Origin: Odontocerum albicorne
Lineage: Eukaryota > Arthropoda > Insecta > Trichoptera > Odontoceridae
Length of the DNA stretch: 64,000 nucleotides
Assembly: GCA_949825065.1 (NCBI GenBank)
Contig: OX463842.1
Span: forward strand, 1,805,501-1,869,500
Reading direction: 5' to 3'
Below, piece after piece: positions 32,621 to 42,774 of the stretch. The position numbers and the translations under genes are program-made. How positions within the stretch are numbered: the stretch's first letter is position 1; every line of letters starts with the position of its first letter. The notes under the pieces were generated by a model that worked only from the letters and a program-made list of their open reading frames with translations, did no database searches and was not told the DNA's origin.

Positions 32621-32812
32621 CAGTACCCGGCGGTAAGTAATACACATGGCTTTGTAGAGCGTCGTCTATGTCACACGATGTGCTAACAGTCCGATACGAG
32701 ACGGAACACGTGTATGAATGACAGAGACGACGCTCTACAAAGCCAAAGTTAGCCGATTATGGCCGACAGTCTCTTTCTTAGCCCGATGTGTATTACTTAC
32801 CGCCGGGTACTG
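32621..32812. mobile_element. CAGTAC-ended MITE, copy 2
   Basis: 192 bp, CAGTACCCGGCGGTAAGTAA to TTACTTACCGCCGGGTACTG. The long inverted repeat includes GTAGAGCGTCGTC and GACGACGCTCTAC. No flanking target duplication longer than 2 bp is evident. Confidence 0.9.
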
Positions 32813-33116
32813 TATTTATGAACTCAAGACTAATTTCGTAAATATTATATAGTCTGGAACCAGTTACCAACTTATGTTAGACTCGCACCATTGTGTTTTT
32901 AAAAGCGATTAAAATTCACATTAATTAGAATTCGATGTATAGCGTTTCGTTCTCTATTGTTTTTACTTTTTCGGATTATTTTCTTTGGTTGGTAGTATCT
33001 TATTTTTACAGTTTTAATGATTATTTGAAAAATATACATCTTCCTTTTTTACATAAAGGAAATAAATCCGAACTTTTATTGATTTTAACTAACTTTATAT
33101 TTTTTATAATTGAATG
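32813..33116. other. LINE A scrap and spacer
   Basis: 32845-32900 (AGTCTGGAACCAGTTACCAA, TTATGTTAGACTCGCACCAT) matches the LINE A C-terminal codons. The rest is unassigned. Confidence 0.45.
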
Positions 33117-33252
33117 GTTGAATTAAAATAGGCACTGATTACCAAAAAAAAAAGCAAAAAAACTAAGTATGCAGTTTTGTTCTATATGTCATATATAATG
33201 AAACTGCATATTTAGTTTTTTTTTTGGTACTTAGTGCCTATTTTAATTCAAC
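33117..33252. repeat. 136-bp hairpin (MITE-like palindrome)
   Basis: GTTGAATTAAAATAGGCACT at the left pairs with AGTGCCTATTTTAATTCAAC at the right. The inner arms TGCAGTTTT and AAACTGCA also pair, leaving a loop near TTCTATATGTCATATATAATG. No coding. Confidence 0.85.
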
Positions 33253-34350
33253 AATTCAATTATTCTTACATACTCGCTCATGAGTTCTGTTAATATCTAA
33301 ATTAATTTAACTGTCATATTTTCACAAAGAAAAATCAACGGTTAAGCAAATAAAAGTTATTTTAAGAATAATCAAAAGAAACAAAACAGCACTTTTAGGT
33401 TTGTGTGTAAAAATGTTTTAACGGTTTTTAAACGGGTTCAATATCAGAGCATTGATTATATTATAGAGCAGTTTGTGCCTTTTATTTAAAAAATTTATTA
33501 CAATATTCTCTTTAGCTTTGCAAAAAAGCAATTCTTGAAACGAAGATTCTGAATTAAATACTTTGTATCTTGTTTTTATTTTGTCGTACAAGCATTACTT
33601 TTAATCTATTTTAATCTTAATTTTGGCGTCCTGTTTCAAATTGCACCCGGATCAGTTGACTTTCTCACCTTATTCTAGTTTCATTTTTATATTTTTTTTA
33701 TCTCTCAATCATTTTAACAGAATGATGTTATATCTCGACAGTACTGTAAATAAATTCCATTCTAAATTCTCATTGTTTCCATAGATTTTATTTGCAGCTT
33801 TGGTTTAATTGGTATTTTATTGTAAAAACGCTAACAAAAAGAGAAAATTTAGTATTTGTTTTGCAGTAAAAGCTGAATTTAGGTGTTGAATTCTTTTGTT
33901 TAATAAAAACCAATTAATTCCTTAAATGAGCGGAAATCAAACAAAAATCGCGATTTAACTAAATTGCACACATAAAAAATAATGTGTACTTTTGAATCGA
34001 TTGTAATAAAAAATAATTGAATTGTTATGAAAAAAGTTCGTATTATAGATCCACAAAAAATGGTCATAGATATTATATCGTCAAAGACTGGGCGAATAAC
34101 AAGCAGAATTATTCGAGAGGAGAAGCACAACACGGGGTTTGAACCGGAGACTTTCTATGCAACAGTCCATCGCGTTATCGGGCAAACATCCACCTTATTT
34201 AGTTTCAATACATTTTGATTTAAAATAGCAGCATTATTTTTTTTCTTTAATTTACTAACAAAAGTTACATCAATATTCCTAGCGTTGTATTATTAAAAAT
34301 TATTCATTAAAAATATATTTATTACCCTCATCTTAATAATAACAGTAAAA
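33253..34350. other. AT-rich stretch with one tRNA-like fragment
   Basis: At 34108-34180 the minus strand reads GCGATGGACTGTTGCATAGA then CCGGTTCAAACCCCGTG, which looks like a T-arm/box B. The 5' part does not fold as a tRNA. Nothing else was recognised. Confidence 0.45.
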
Positions 34351-34354
34351 TACC

Positions 34355-34682
34355 TTTTCTGGAGTGATGACGATGTGTGAGGAGTTTAATTTCGCATGAT
34401 GTTTCCAGTTGTAATTGAGTGTTACTGTTTGTCAGGTTGATCAGAACGTGCAACGGGGGTTTTTTTGTGTAATCGAAAATCGGAAAGAAGTATCGATTTA
34501 TTTATTCATGCTAAATATCCTCAGTGAGATACAGGCAAAAGCCTAGTTTACTGGGGATACGACAAATGAAAGGCAACAAACCCAGATCCATTAAAATTGT
34601 ATGTCCAAATTAAATTACCTGTTGTTTTTTCACAAATTATGTATATTTCTTGTCATGTGTAATAATAAATAAATAAATAAAA
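34355..34682 (+). pseudogene. LINE B 3' end
   Basis: TGGAGTGATGACGATGTGTG, GTGTTACTGTTTGTCAGGTT, CAGTGAGATACAGGCAAAAG and tail CTTGTCATGTGTAATAATAA followed by (AAAT)n. Confidence 0.8.
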
Positions 34683-34784
34683 ATACAATATAAGACTATT
34701 TTTTTATTTATGACTCACAACATATTATATAAGCTACGGTAAAACATTCAGACGTAAAACAAATAATAATTATATAGTAAAAAA

Positions 34785-34980
34785 TTGGTTAGAAGTATTG
34801 ATTTATTTTTTCATGCAACATATCCTCAGTAAGGTACAGGCAAAAGCCTAGTTTACTGGTATCAAGATAAATTAAAGGCGAAAAATCCAGATCCATTAAA
34901 ATTGTGTCCAAATTAAATAACTTGTGGGTTTTTTCGTAAATTATGTAAATTTCTTGTCATGTGTAAAATAAATTTTAAAA
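34785..34980 (+). pseudogene. LINE B 3' end, second copy
   Basis: AGTAAGGTACAGGCAAAAGC, AAAATCCAGATCCATTAAAA and CTTGTCATGTGTAAAATAAA. Shorter and more diverged than its neighbour. Confidence 0.75.
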
Positions 34981-34994
34981 AATTTATGCCGTTT

Positions 34995-35118
34995 CTCTTT
35001 TGGCGTAAGCAGAAAAAAAGAGTGTCAGACTTTCCTAACTCAGCACTTATATTTTTCCTTTTCCACATCCATACACCTTCTCATATAACTCCTACGAGTT
35101 TTCCTGATTTTTTTCTGC
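34995..35118 (-). pseudogene. LINE C fragment
   Basis: Minus strand: AACTCGTAGGAGTTATATGA, GAAGGTGTATGGATGTGGAA, AGTTAGGAAAGTCTGACACT. This is the usual family C 3' part. Confidence 0.6.
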
Positions 35119-35209
35119 GGCCATTATACGAGTATGAAGTACTTTCCCGCATACGCACTCGTCAAAAAAACATATTTGGTTAGAAAACCGGAGAAATTTT
35201 ATTAAAGAA

Positions 35210-35405
35210 AAACGAAATTACCTGTTAAATTTCGCAAATGATGTATTTTTCTTGTCACGTGTAAAATAAATAAAACGGTTTAAGAATAACACCAGCCTGG
35301 AGTCGAATTCGCTTAGAATCGAACCCTTGGCGCCCGTCTGCTCATCATGAATGTCAACTGTTAAACCACGGACGCTAACTTTGACGTTCATGAAAACCAC
35401 AAAAA
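35210..35405. mobile_element. LINE B tail followed by a SINE-like unit
   Basis: 35213-35275 (plus) is the last 60 bp of LINE B (TTCTTGTCACGTGTAAAATA). 35290-35395 (minus) has GTGGTTTAACAGTTGACATT and AAGGGTTCGATTCTAAGCGA, a tRNA-derived head with good box B. Confidence 0.6.
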
Positions 35406-35741
35406 AAAACATGTATAAAAGTTCTGATCGATTGTAATTTTTACTTGTCAGTGCAAAGAAAAATAAAAGTATGAAAGATATTCGAAGCGTGATGATTTAG
35501 TTTCACGATATATATCAAACGTTATTTCCATATTTTTTGCAATATAAATCAACATGCAGTGCTACTTGTCAATTCAACGAACTTGAAATATTTTCACATA
35601 CACACATTATATCGAATTGATCAATCCGCCATGATCCACCGTGACGCGCAGGCGTCCATTTGTCTCATTTTTTTTATTTTGTCCGTGAGCTATCTAATAT
35701 CCTTAAACAGTCTCGACTTGGATTTTATTGACAAAATCTCA
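35406..35741. other. Unassigned spacer
   Basis: A 64-codon plus-strand frame (35559-35753) has hydrophobic stretches but no recognised motif. Composition becomes more balanced toward the island at 35742. Confidence 0.35.
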
Positions 35742-36085
35742 TTAAAGCGCTAACTGGCCTTCATAATTCGGGCCGGGGATAAAACACCATCCGTGGCTCT
35801 GTAATTTGCTTTCAATAGGTCCGCGATCGAATCCTTGGGGTACGCCTTTATCGAGAGGACCCCCGAGTGTGCCGGTGCCAATAAGTGCCACATTTCCACG
35901 ACGGGGGGCGCGCCCGGTGTTGGGTATCGACAGTACGTATCCCGCTGGGCTGCGAGCCAATGAGACCCTTGCTGCTCGCTGATCGTACCTGCGGCCTAGT
36001 TAACAAGAATCATTACACGCGTTATTGTACAAATAGTTGAGGGATTGATGGATAATGTGACTGAACAGTGGCCATGCTAGCCGGA
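35742..36085. other. GC-rich non-repetitive island with open minus-strand frame
   Basis: About 330 bp of CpG-rich sequence, for example CGACGGGGGGCGCGCCCGGT. On the minus strand an uninterrupted frame (35742-35960) gives SPAGYVLSIPNTGRAPRRGN, VALIGTGTLGGPLDKGVPQG and HGWCFIPGPNYEGQLAL, which I do not recognise. It is not in any repeat family seen here. It could be an unlisted exon, a CpG-rich regulatory element, or foreign DNA. Confidence 0.4.
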
Positions 36086-36285
36086 TTGTGAACTGTGGAT
36101 ACTCCAGAAAAACACCAAACTCATTGTAGTAACAGGGAGGAAATTTACAGACCGAATCACACAATCGTTGTATTTTTTTCGGGGTTTCGGTAGTTAATCC
36201 TGATGATAGTGCATTGTGCCTTTATATGATCAATTTCATGAAAACAAGATTTTTTGTTAAATTAGGATGTTAATTTTGCTATCGG
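36086..36285. other. Unassigned spacer
   Basis: Nothing recognised. Confidence 0.35.
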
Positions 36286-36289
36286 AAAA

Positions 36290-36765
36290 AAAATTCAGCG
36301 TCTTTCCGATCATGAGTTTACGCTACATTCAAACAGAGATTGTTTATTGGCTTTCCCAGTTCACCGCTATTTTTCTCTAGCGTCGTCCTTTGCTGTTCAT
36401 ACAGCAAAACTCTGGAATCAGTTACAATCCAATGTTAGACTCGCTCCATTATTAGTATTTTTTGAAAACTAAAAAAATCTTAATTTCAAGTCAGTTTATC
36501 GTGTTTCAGTATAATGTGTTTCATTTCTGATTTTTCTTTCCTTATTAATAATATTCATTCTTTATTATTTTATTGATGATACCTCTCTTTTATTTTAATT
36601 ATGTTTATTATTCATAAATGTAGTTAAGGTAAAAAATCCATTTGAATATTTTTTGTGACCATTTAACTTCCTTTATTTACTTTTGTTTAGTTTGTTCTAG
36701 CAAGTGCCACCTGGCAAAAAGTTCAACAGATTTTTTACAATGTATTGTTAAATAAATCAATTTTA
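36290..36765 (+). pseudogene. LINE A 3' end
   Basis: Coding remnants for LRSNRDCLLAFPVHR and ASSFAVHTAKLWNQLQSNV, then the 3' UTR and tail (GCCACCTGGCAAAAAGTTCA). The tail is decayed in the CCGCCAG box. Confidence 0.75.
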
Positions 36766-36912
36766 AAAATACGGTTTAAATATAAGCATCATTAAGAGAC
36801 AAAATATATGCAATAAAGAGGGAGGAGAAATACTGTTGTATTTGACGAGAACATAAAAAAAGTTTCAGGACGTTAGACTTATAAAATAAAGCTTTGAATA
36901 AAAAAATAAGAT
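36766..36912. other. Short AT-rich spacer
   Basis: Nothing recognised. Confidence 0.35.
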
Positions 36913-36914
36913 AA

Positions 36915-37185
36915 GTATCAGGTTGATGTGTTTAATAAGATGCCAAAGAGCACCTTGAGATTGTTTGGGAATGTATAATGAATGATGAAAGACTAAAGAA
37001 AATAATAATGTGCAAATATAAATTGACGACTTGGTAAAGAAAGACCAAGAAAATTACGGTTCGATGAAGTGGATGATATTTTAAAAGAAGAAAAAATCAG
37101 AAGTAAGAGAAATCATTAAATGTAATATATATGAGGATATGTAAGGACGTGGAAGAGGTGAAAAAGGGCTTGATTAAACATCTTT
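36915..37185 (+). pseudogene. LINE C 3' coding part
   Basis: GTTGATGTGTTTAATAAGAT, GAGCACCTTGAGATTGTTTG, GAAAGACCAAGAAAATTACG and ATGTAAGGACGTGGAAGAGG, in the same order as 57705-57960. Frame broken in several places. Confidence 0.7.
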
Positions 37186-37305
37186 CTAGTTGGTTATAAC
37201 AGTTTGCTACGTGGCAATAAACTTGCTAGTTTAAACTGTATACAACTAAAGTGTAAAAAAACTAAGTATTGATTTTGTTAGAGAAGCTTTTAACGTTTTT
37301 CTGCT

Positions 37306-37863
37306 TTAACCTTTCTCTTCCTGTGCTAAAAAAACCGTGCGTTCCGGTGCTGTGTATTCAATACACATCAATGCACATGTAAAAATGAGTGAGTTAAAAT
37401 CGAAAAAATAAGAATATTCATAGCCAATCGCTTAAATTAATAAAATTTGTAGTCAAAAGTGATATTAATTGAAATTTTATTGCTGAAAACATGAAAAAAA
37501 ACATCGGATGACGTTCACAAAACGGGCGAAGTGACCACCTCGAACGAAAGCCGGCTGGCTACTAAACAAGAGAAGCGACTGAACTGAGATTCAATTTTTT
37601 GCGTTCCCATATACCGAAGTAGAGTGAGAGTGAGACGTGAATAGCGTCGTTTCTTCACCCATACGGATTTTTAGAATGAATATACCTACATCACACACTG
37701 GCACACGTTTGATTGTACTGGTGAATTTATTCCCGATTTTCACAAAATATCTCTGATGAGGAATACCTAAAATCTGAACCCAGTAATTATTATATTTATA
37801 GAGATATCCAAGCTTTTAGAAGCAATGTGTACTAGTTACACATCACAGGACAGGAAGGGTCAA
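37306..37863 (-). mobile_element. TTAA-bounded MITE (family T), copy 3
   Basis: TTAACCTTTCTCTTCCTG at the left, GACAGGAAGGGTCAA at the right (right TTAA mutated to TCAA). Internal landmarks present except for a short deletion (the CTTATCGGCC block near the right end is missing). Confidence 0.85.
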
Positions 37864-38319
37864 AACGAGAGTTGTGGCGTCGGAAATGAGTAGAACTTGA
37901 AGATTGATTTTATCTTCATGGAATAAATTGATTGTTCCCAATCGATTTAATAGGGTGGCGTATTATGACTTATTTTTCTGTTCCTAATCCTGTGACGTTG
38001 AATGATCTGCCACTAAGTGTTAGATATGTGGATGGTGTGTGCAGCTTTAGAAAATACTTGAAGGGAACTCTTTTTGGAAGGACTTATCAAAATTGATAAT
38101 TGAACACTACACACATACACTACAGTATACCTAAATCCAAATGTATTACTCCCACATATCGGAAGAACTACGAAGGTTTCTTTGTAGTTCGTCTTTCTTT
38201 GACACGTTTTGTAATTTATTATTATGATTGTTCATTGTTAATATAAACTTCAAACTATTTAAACAGTATTAGCTACTATACATATATATTCCTAGGGGCT
38301 GTTTTCATATATAAATTGT
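37864..38319. other. Spacer with partial dispersed repeat I
   Basis: 38120-38240 has CACATATCGGAAGAACTACG and AAGGTTTCTTTGTAGTTCGT, the fold-back part of repeat I. 38001-38090 resembles retroelement debris but is not assigned. Confidence 0.45.
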
Positions 38320-38650
38320 TTAACATGTTAAAATAATTAACTTCCGTACGAAATACAAGTTCTCATCAACATGATATTTGAGTATCGATCGGAATTCCTT
38401 TGTCATTGTCAGCGCGCGCGCATATCTTTCGCTAAGATCTGAATTAGAACCTGATCTGTGTGTATGGCTCGATCTACTGCGGCCGCTGCGCCTTGCACCT
38501 TCCATCTCCATGCTCGGCTCCCATCAATCAGTTCTCATCACTGCTGTCAATAGGCTATTGTCTGCCGGCCCCAGTCTATCTCTACTGGTGTCAGCTTACC
38601 CACAACACTTCGGGAGATCGTTAACACTAAAAGAACACGAATTTTGAACT
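38320..38650 (-). other. Candidate host exon, unrecognised
   Basis: A balanced-composition block in AT-rich DNA. The minus-strand frame starts at ATG 38511 right after an in-frame stop and gives MEMEGARRSGRSRSSHTHRS, GSNSDLSERYARALTMTKEF and RSILKYHVDEN before running into AT-rich sequence. Ser/Arg-rich start followed by a helical-looking segment; no family recognised. No consensus donor follows RSILKYH (the nearest is CAT/GTTGAT). A better donor match, TTGTGG/GTAAGC on the minus strand, lies upstream at about 38595. It may be a 5' exon of eyg/toe or of an unrelated gene, or chance. Confidence 0.3.
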
Positions 38651-38832
38651 ATGTATATGTAAACACTGTATTTTATAAGTTGCTTAGATTAATGTATTGA
38701 AAATATTACTGAAATATAGTTTCAAGTCATATGCGACTCATCTTCAGGAGTATTTTGAACTAATTTATAATTATAGTTAGTGCCCACCTGTGTAATACTT
38801 TCAATCTGTCAATAATAGAGAACCCACTATTT
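38651..38832 (-). repeat. Penelope-like terminal repeat fragment with hammerhead-like core
   Basis: Minus strand 38747-38719 reads CTGAAGA, a short stem-loop (GAGTC, GCATAT, GACTT), then GAAAC. This is the core layout of a hammerhead ribozyme, as known in Penelope-like terminal repeats. It lies just ahead of a Penelope-like coding remnant in the other orientation. Confidence 0.5.
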
Positions 38833-39378
38833 TTGACAGATCAAATGTTTAACAACATAAATAAAAATATTCCAAGTCACATAAAGCCAGCTTTTTACAC
38901 TAATTTTAAACTCCAGAAACTCTTATTTAATGGGAAAGGCAAAATTGGAATACTTAGCAACAGTGGTGTGTATAAACTTTTATGTGCTGACTGTGATAAT
39001 TTTTATATAGAAAAGACAGGAAGATCTTTTGAAAAGAGATTTCGTGAACACAAATCCGCTTTAACAAATCCTCTGATTTATTCTGAAATGGCTAATCATT
39101 GTCACCGTGAAAACCATACTTTTTCTATCGATGATGCCAAATTCTTACATATCAGTAGTAACGGAAATAAATTGGACAGATTAGAGGACCTAGAAATTTC
39201 TAAGTCAGCACATCGATCCGAACATCTGTTGAACAGTTATATCCCAAAAAGCTCCCAGCTCTTGGCCGAAATCGTCCCATGCCTCCCTCACCCTCAGCCC
39301 CCAACCGTTGTAGCGTGTATATCGGTAGCAGTTCGAACAGCATTTAGTATTGTTTGTGCTCCCCTGAAGATGAGGTGA
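38833..39378 (+). pseudogene. Penelope-like element C-terminus with GIY-YIG endonuclease
   Basis: A 181-codon frame. Residues 45-47 GVY and 58-60 YIE lie in the arrangement GVYKLLCADCDNFYIEKTGR followed by SFEKRFREHK, the GIY-YIG nuclease of Penelope-like retroelements, which acts in integration. The usual YIG glycine is Glu here (YIE), and the expected downstream region LIYSEMANHCHRENHTFSID is kept. The reverse transcriptase that should precede it is absent. The frame runs on past the likely protein end into pLTR sequence. Probably an old 5'-truncated copy. The fragment at 52950-53200 is the same family. Confidence 0.85.
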
Positions 39379-39452
39379 AAGCCTTGAAACCGGTAGGGTT
39401 ATGCAGTCACAAAAAATGGAATAAACAGTGTTTGATAAAAATAAATCACAAT
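39360..39452 (+). repeat. Penelope-like 3' terminal repeat with hammerhead-like core
   Basis: CTGAAGA (39364-39370), stem-loop, GAAAC (39386-39390), then GGTAGGGTTATGCAGTCAC and GGAATAAACAGTGTTTGATA. It directly follows the GIY-YIG frame, as the 3' terminal repeat of a Penelope-like element should. Confidence 0.65.
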
Positions 39453-39571
39453 ATAAGTGGAGTCTAAGGATAGGAAGGCTGTGATCATTAGATATGGCAC
39501 ATCATCGAGTCTGAATATATTAAGAAAACCGTAGAAAACTTACTAAGAAAAAACCTTTGTAGTTCAAATAA
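39453..39571. other. Short spacer
   Basis: Nothing recognised. Confidence 0.35.
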
Positions 39572-39775
39572 AATAATATTTTTTATTGTTTTATCCAGTT
39601 GAAAATATATTATTAAATTCAACTAGTTTCAATTCATGTGTAGCTCATCTTAACTCTAAGGTTTTTTTATGAGGTTTATTTGTACCAACCCCTGATGGGG
39701 AGTCACACATGACTTGAAACTATTTGGGGTAAATATATATTTTCAAGCGGATTAAACAGTCTTTCAATTTTGAAT
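39572..39775. repeat. Inverted pair of Penelope-like terminal repeats (second family)
   Basis: Left half (minus): GTTTC (39626-39630) and AGCTCATCTT. Right half (plus): CTGATGG (39692-39698), GAGTCACACATGACTT, GAAAC (39716-39720). Outer parts TTTTATCCAGTTGAAAATAT and ATATTTTCAAGCGGATTAAA also pair. So two hammerhead-like units face each other. The stem sequence differs from the family at 39360. Confidence 0.65.
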
Positions 39776-40383
39776 TATATAATATTTGAATAAACATGAA
39801 TTCCACTGCACATAACATACGAGTATGTTACCATATAAACGCTAAAACTCTAGAAATGGTATTGAAAATATTTTTAACATATTTTAAATAATTTTTTACA
39901 TTAATGACTGCAGGTATTTTTTGAAATACGAGTAATTGTAAAACTAAGTTCCTAATTTTATTAGATAATATTTTATGATTGACTTGATAATACCACTACG
40001 GTTTAAAAGTTTCCGGCCTAAACAAGTAAGACCTTGTACGGATAGATGCCATGCTAACCATAACTATTGCACTCTCAGGTGGTGTGACATATAAAATTTG
40101 ATACCTATTCCCTGATTAACACGTCTACTAAAGTCGATAGAAGACGTGTTGTTTTGTTATATTCTGAAATAATAAAAAAATAATATCGCGGGGCTGACGA
40201 ATTTCTTTTAAAAGGTGTTAAGATACTGTTTTTATTTTTGGATTTTAGTGGTACATCAAAATCAACCACAAGTTAACATTTTGCCTTTGCATTTATGAAA
40301 TATTCAGTTTTTCACAAATTTTAAAATAGGACAAATTGACCGGGGCATGTGAAATATAAAATTTAATTTATTGCCATGTACAT
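39776..40383. other. AT-rich spacer
   Basis: About 40110-40150 has GACGTGTTGTTTT near its complement AACACGTC (TAACACGTCTACT and AGAAGACGTGTT), a weak hairpin. Nothing else was recognised. Confidence 0.35.
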
Positions 40384-40384
40384 C

Positions 40385-40602
40385 AACCTCTGCAGCCTAG
40401 TTGCTATGTCGCTTATCTCCCATGCCATGAGTTGCGGGTTCGATTCCCGTTAGAACTAAATTTAAAAAAAAAAAAGGATTCCAGTCTGGTTTTACTCAAG
40501 ATCTTTTTAACCTCTTTCTGGTTGGCTGGAAGATATTTCTACATGACGATAAGTCCGCCAGGTTATACAAAACAAAGTTATAATACATAAAAGAATGAAA
40601 GT
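40385..40602 (+). mobile_element. tRNA-derived SINE, complete
   Basis: Head CAGCCTAGTTGCTATGTCGC, box B GTTGCGGGTTCGATTCCCGT, A-rich linker, middle GATTCCAGTCTGGTTTTACT, tail GGTTGGCTGGAAGATATTTC with AAGTCCGCCAGGTTATAC. One of the best copies here. Confidence 0.9.
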
Positions 40603-41335
40603 AACAAAATAAAATAAGAGATTAAATTTAAATATAAGCATAATTCAAATTAATGTGCAATTACAATCAAGTATATTTTATCAAATTTTGGTTTCAGATT
40701 TATTCAAAATCTTATATTGTTGTATGTATCTCCCATCCTTAAAGTGTTAAGTGAACCAATTCTTTTTTGAGAATATTTTTAATGAATGTCCTAAATATAT
40801 TGCTGCTTCTATACGTTCCCTGCGTGTTAAATTAATTAATCAATTCAGGTCCAAACAGCGTTGCCCAACTTCGTCTCCAGTAAAATCGCCTAATTATGTT
40901 TGAATTGGAAAATAACCATTACATACTCGGAATTGAGTTTGCCCCGGGCAACTTGACAGTTTCCTATTAAATAAAGTAATCTCATATATTATATAATAGT
41001 TACGTATTACACTTTGCGTGTCAGGTATTAAATTGCAAAATAATTTGATTTGAAAATTAACAATAAAAGCATTAGACTAATGATACTTTTACTTCGAGAT
41101 CAATTTACATTCTTATTTAATTGATTTATTTTATTCAAATACTTCATTGTATGGCGTACAGTACGCCTGAATTATTGTCAAGTAGGAAAGTTTTTCAATA
41201 ATATTTTTAGTATGTCTTCAAACCCTAAGCGCTCTTGACGGGAGTTTGCTTCCTAAACGGCGATATGTAATTTTGACCTTTTATATTTAATACTAAATCG
41301 CTTTCAGCAAACATTACAATTGTCGTTAACCCTTC
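40603..41335. other. Mostly non-repetitive spacer with repeat I end
   Basis: 41195-41290 is the end of dispersed repeat I (GCGCTCTTGACGGGAGTTTG). 40840-40990 is more complex in composition and might be conserved non-coding DNA. No gene. Confidence 0.4.
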
Positions 41336-42435
41336 CTGTCTTATGATGTTGTGTGGGCTTTATGTGGGCGCTTGAGTGTAGGTTTCTTCTTGTTGTTTTA
41401 ATTTTTGTTGTTTTGTATTTGTGTTTCTGTATATTTTTGTTTTTATTTTTATTCTTATGATTGTGTGCGGTATATTATGGGATGAACATTTTTAGTATTT
41501 CTGGAGTGATGATGTGTGAAGAGTTTGATTCCGCATGATGTTTCCAGTTGTAATTGAGTGTCACTGTTTGTCAGGTTGATGAGAACGTGCAACGGGGTTT
41601 TGTTTGTGTGTAATCAAAAATCGGAAAGAAGTATCGATTTATTTTTTAATGATAAATATACTCAGTGAGATACAGGCAAAAGCCTAGTTTACTGGGGTAC
41701 GACAAATGAAAGGCGACAAACCCAGATCCATTAAAATTGTATGTCCAAATTAAATTACCTGTTGTTTTTTCGCAAATGATGTATACTCCTTGTCATGTGT
41801 AATAATAAAATAAATAAATAAATAATAAAAAAAGATGTGTAACTAGTACACATTGCTTCTGAAAACTTGAATATCTCTATAAATATAATAAAAAATACTG
41901 ACTTCAGATTTTAGGTATTCCTCCGTAATTTATTTACACATTGAATTAAAAAAATAATATTAATAATAATTAGCACTTATCGGCCACATCAGAGATATTT
42001 TGTGAAAATCGGGAATAAATTCACCAATATAATCAAACGTGTGCTGGTGTGTGACGTAGGTTTATTCATTCTAAAAAAATACTATAGGTGAGGAAGCGAC
42101 GCTATTGACGTCTCACTTTCACTCTATTTCGGTATATGGGAACGCAAGAAATAGAATCTCAGTTCGCTCGCTTCAGTAGCTCGCGGGCTTTCGTTTGAGA
42201 TGGTGGCTTTGCCCGTTTCGTGAACGTCGGCCGATGTTTTTTTTTTCATGTTTTCAGCAATTAAATTTCAATTATTATCACTTTTGTCTTTGAATTTAAT
42301 TATTTTAAGCGACTGGCTATGAATATTCTTATTTTTCCGATTTTAAATCGCTCATTTTTACATGTGCATTGGTGTGTATTGAATACACAGCACCGGAGCG
42401 CGCGGATTTTTTTAGCACAGGAAGGGAAAGGTTAA
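41336..42435 (+). mobile_element. TTAA-bounded MITE (family T), copy 4, split by LINE B
   Basis: TTAACCCTTCCTGTC at 41336 and GGAAGGGAAAGGTTAA ending 42435, with clean TTAA at both ends. A LINE B copy (41350-41833) interrupts it 10 bases in from the end. The MITE resumes at GTGTAACTAGTACACATTGC. Confidence 0.9.
41350..41833 (+). pseudogene. LINE B copy inserted in MITE
   Basis: 5'-truncated copy with CTGGAGTGATGATGTGTGAA, GTCACTGTTTGTCAGGTTGA and the (AAAT)n tail. GATGT flanks it on both sides (41345-41349 and 41834-41838), a likely target-site duplication. Confidence 0.8.
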
Positions 42436-42544
42436 TTAATTGATTTAGTAAGATAAAAATTATTTAGAAAAAGCAACGACATAAAACTAAACTATAATTA
42501 AAATTTAAAAAGACAAACACATGTCTAACAATATCATCAATAGC

Positions 42545-42745
42545 CTCCGTGATCTCTATGATTTTGTCGGTAAGATGCCAGTCTTGCAGCCCACGGGTTG
42601 CGGGTTCGATTTGCGTTGGATTTTAGTTTGTTTTTAAATTGGTATGCCGGTCCCGTTTCACATCAGACCTCTTTAATATATTTTTGGTTAGTTGGAAGAT
42701 ATTATCAAATGGCAATAACCTTCCTGGCTGTACTACCATAATAAA
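42545..42745 (+). mobile_element. tRNA-derived SINE
   Basis: Head CCTCCGTGATCTCTATGATT, box B GGTTGCGGGTTCGATTTGCG, tail GGTTAGTTGGAAGATATTAT, GGCAATAACCTTCCTGGC. Confidence 0.8.
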
Positions 42746-42774
42746 GAGGAAAATCCCAAGGAATAGTGATAGAA

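Noticed and set aside
35742..36085. rRNA gene fragment
   Set aside because: GC-rich words look rRNA-like at first sight, but I could not match any conserved rRNA segment.
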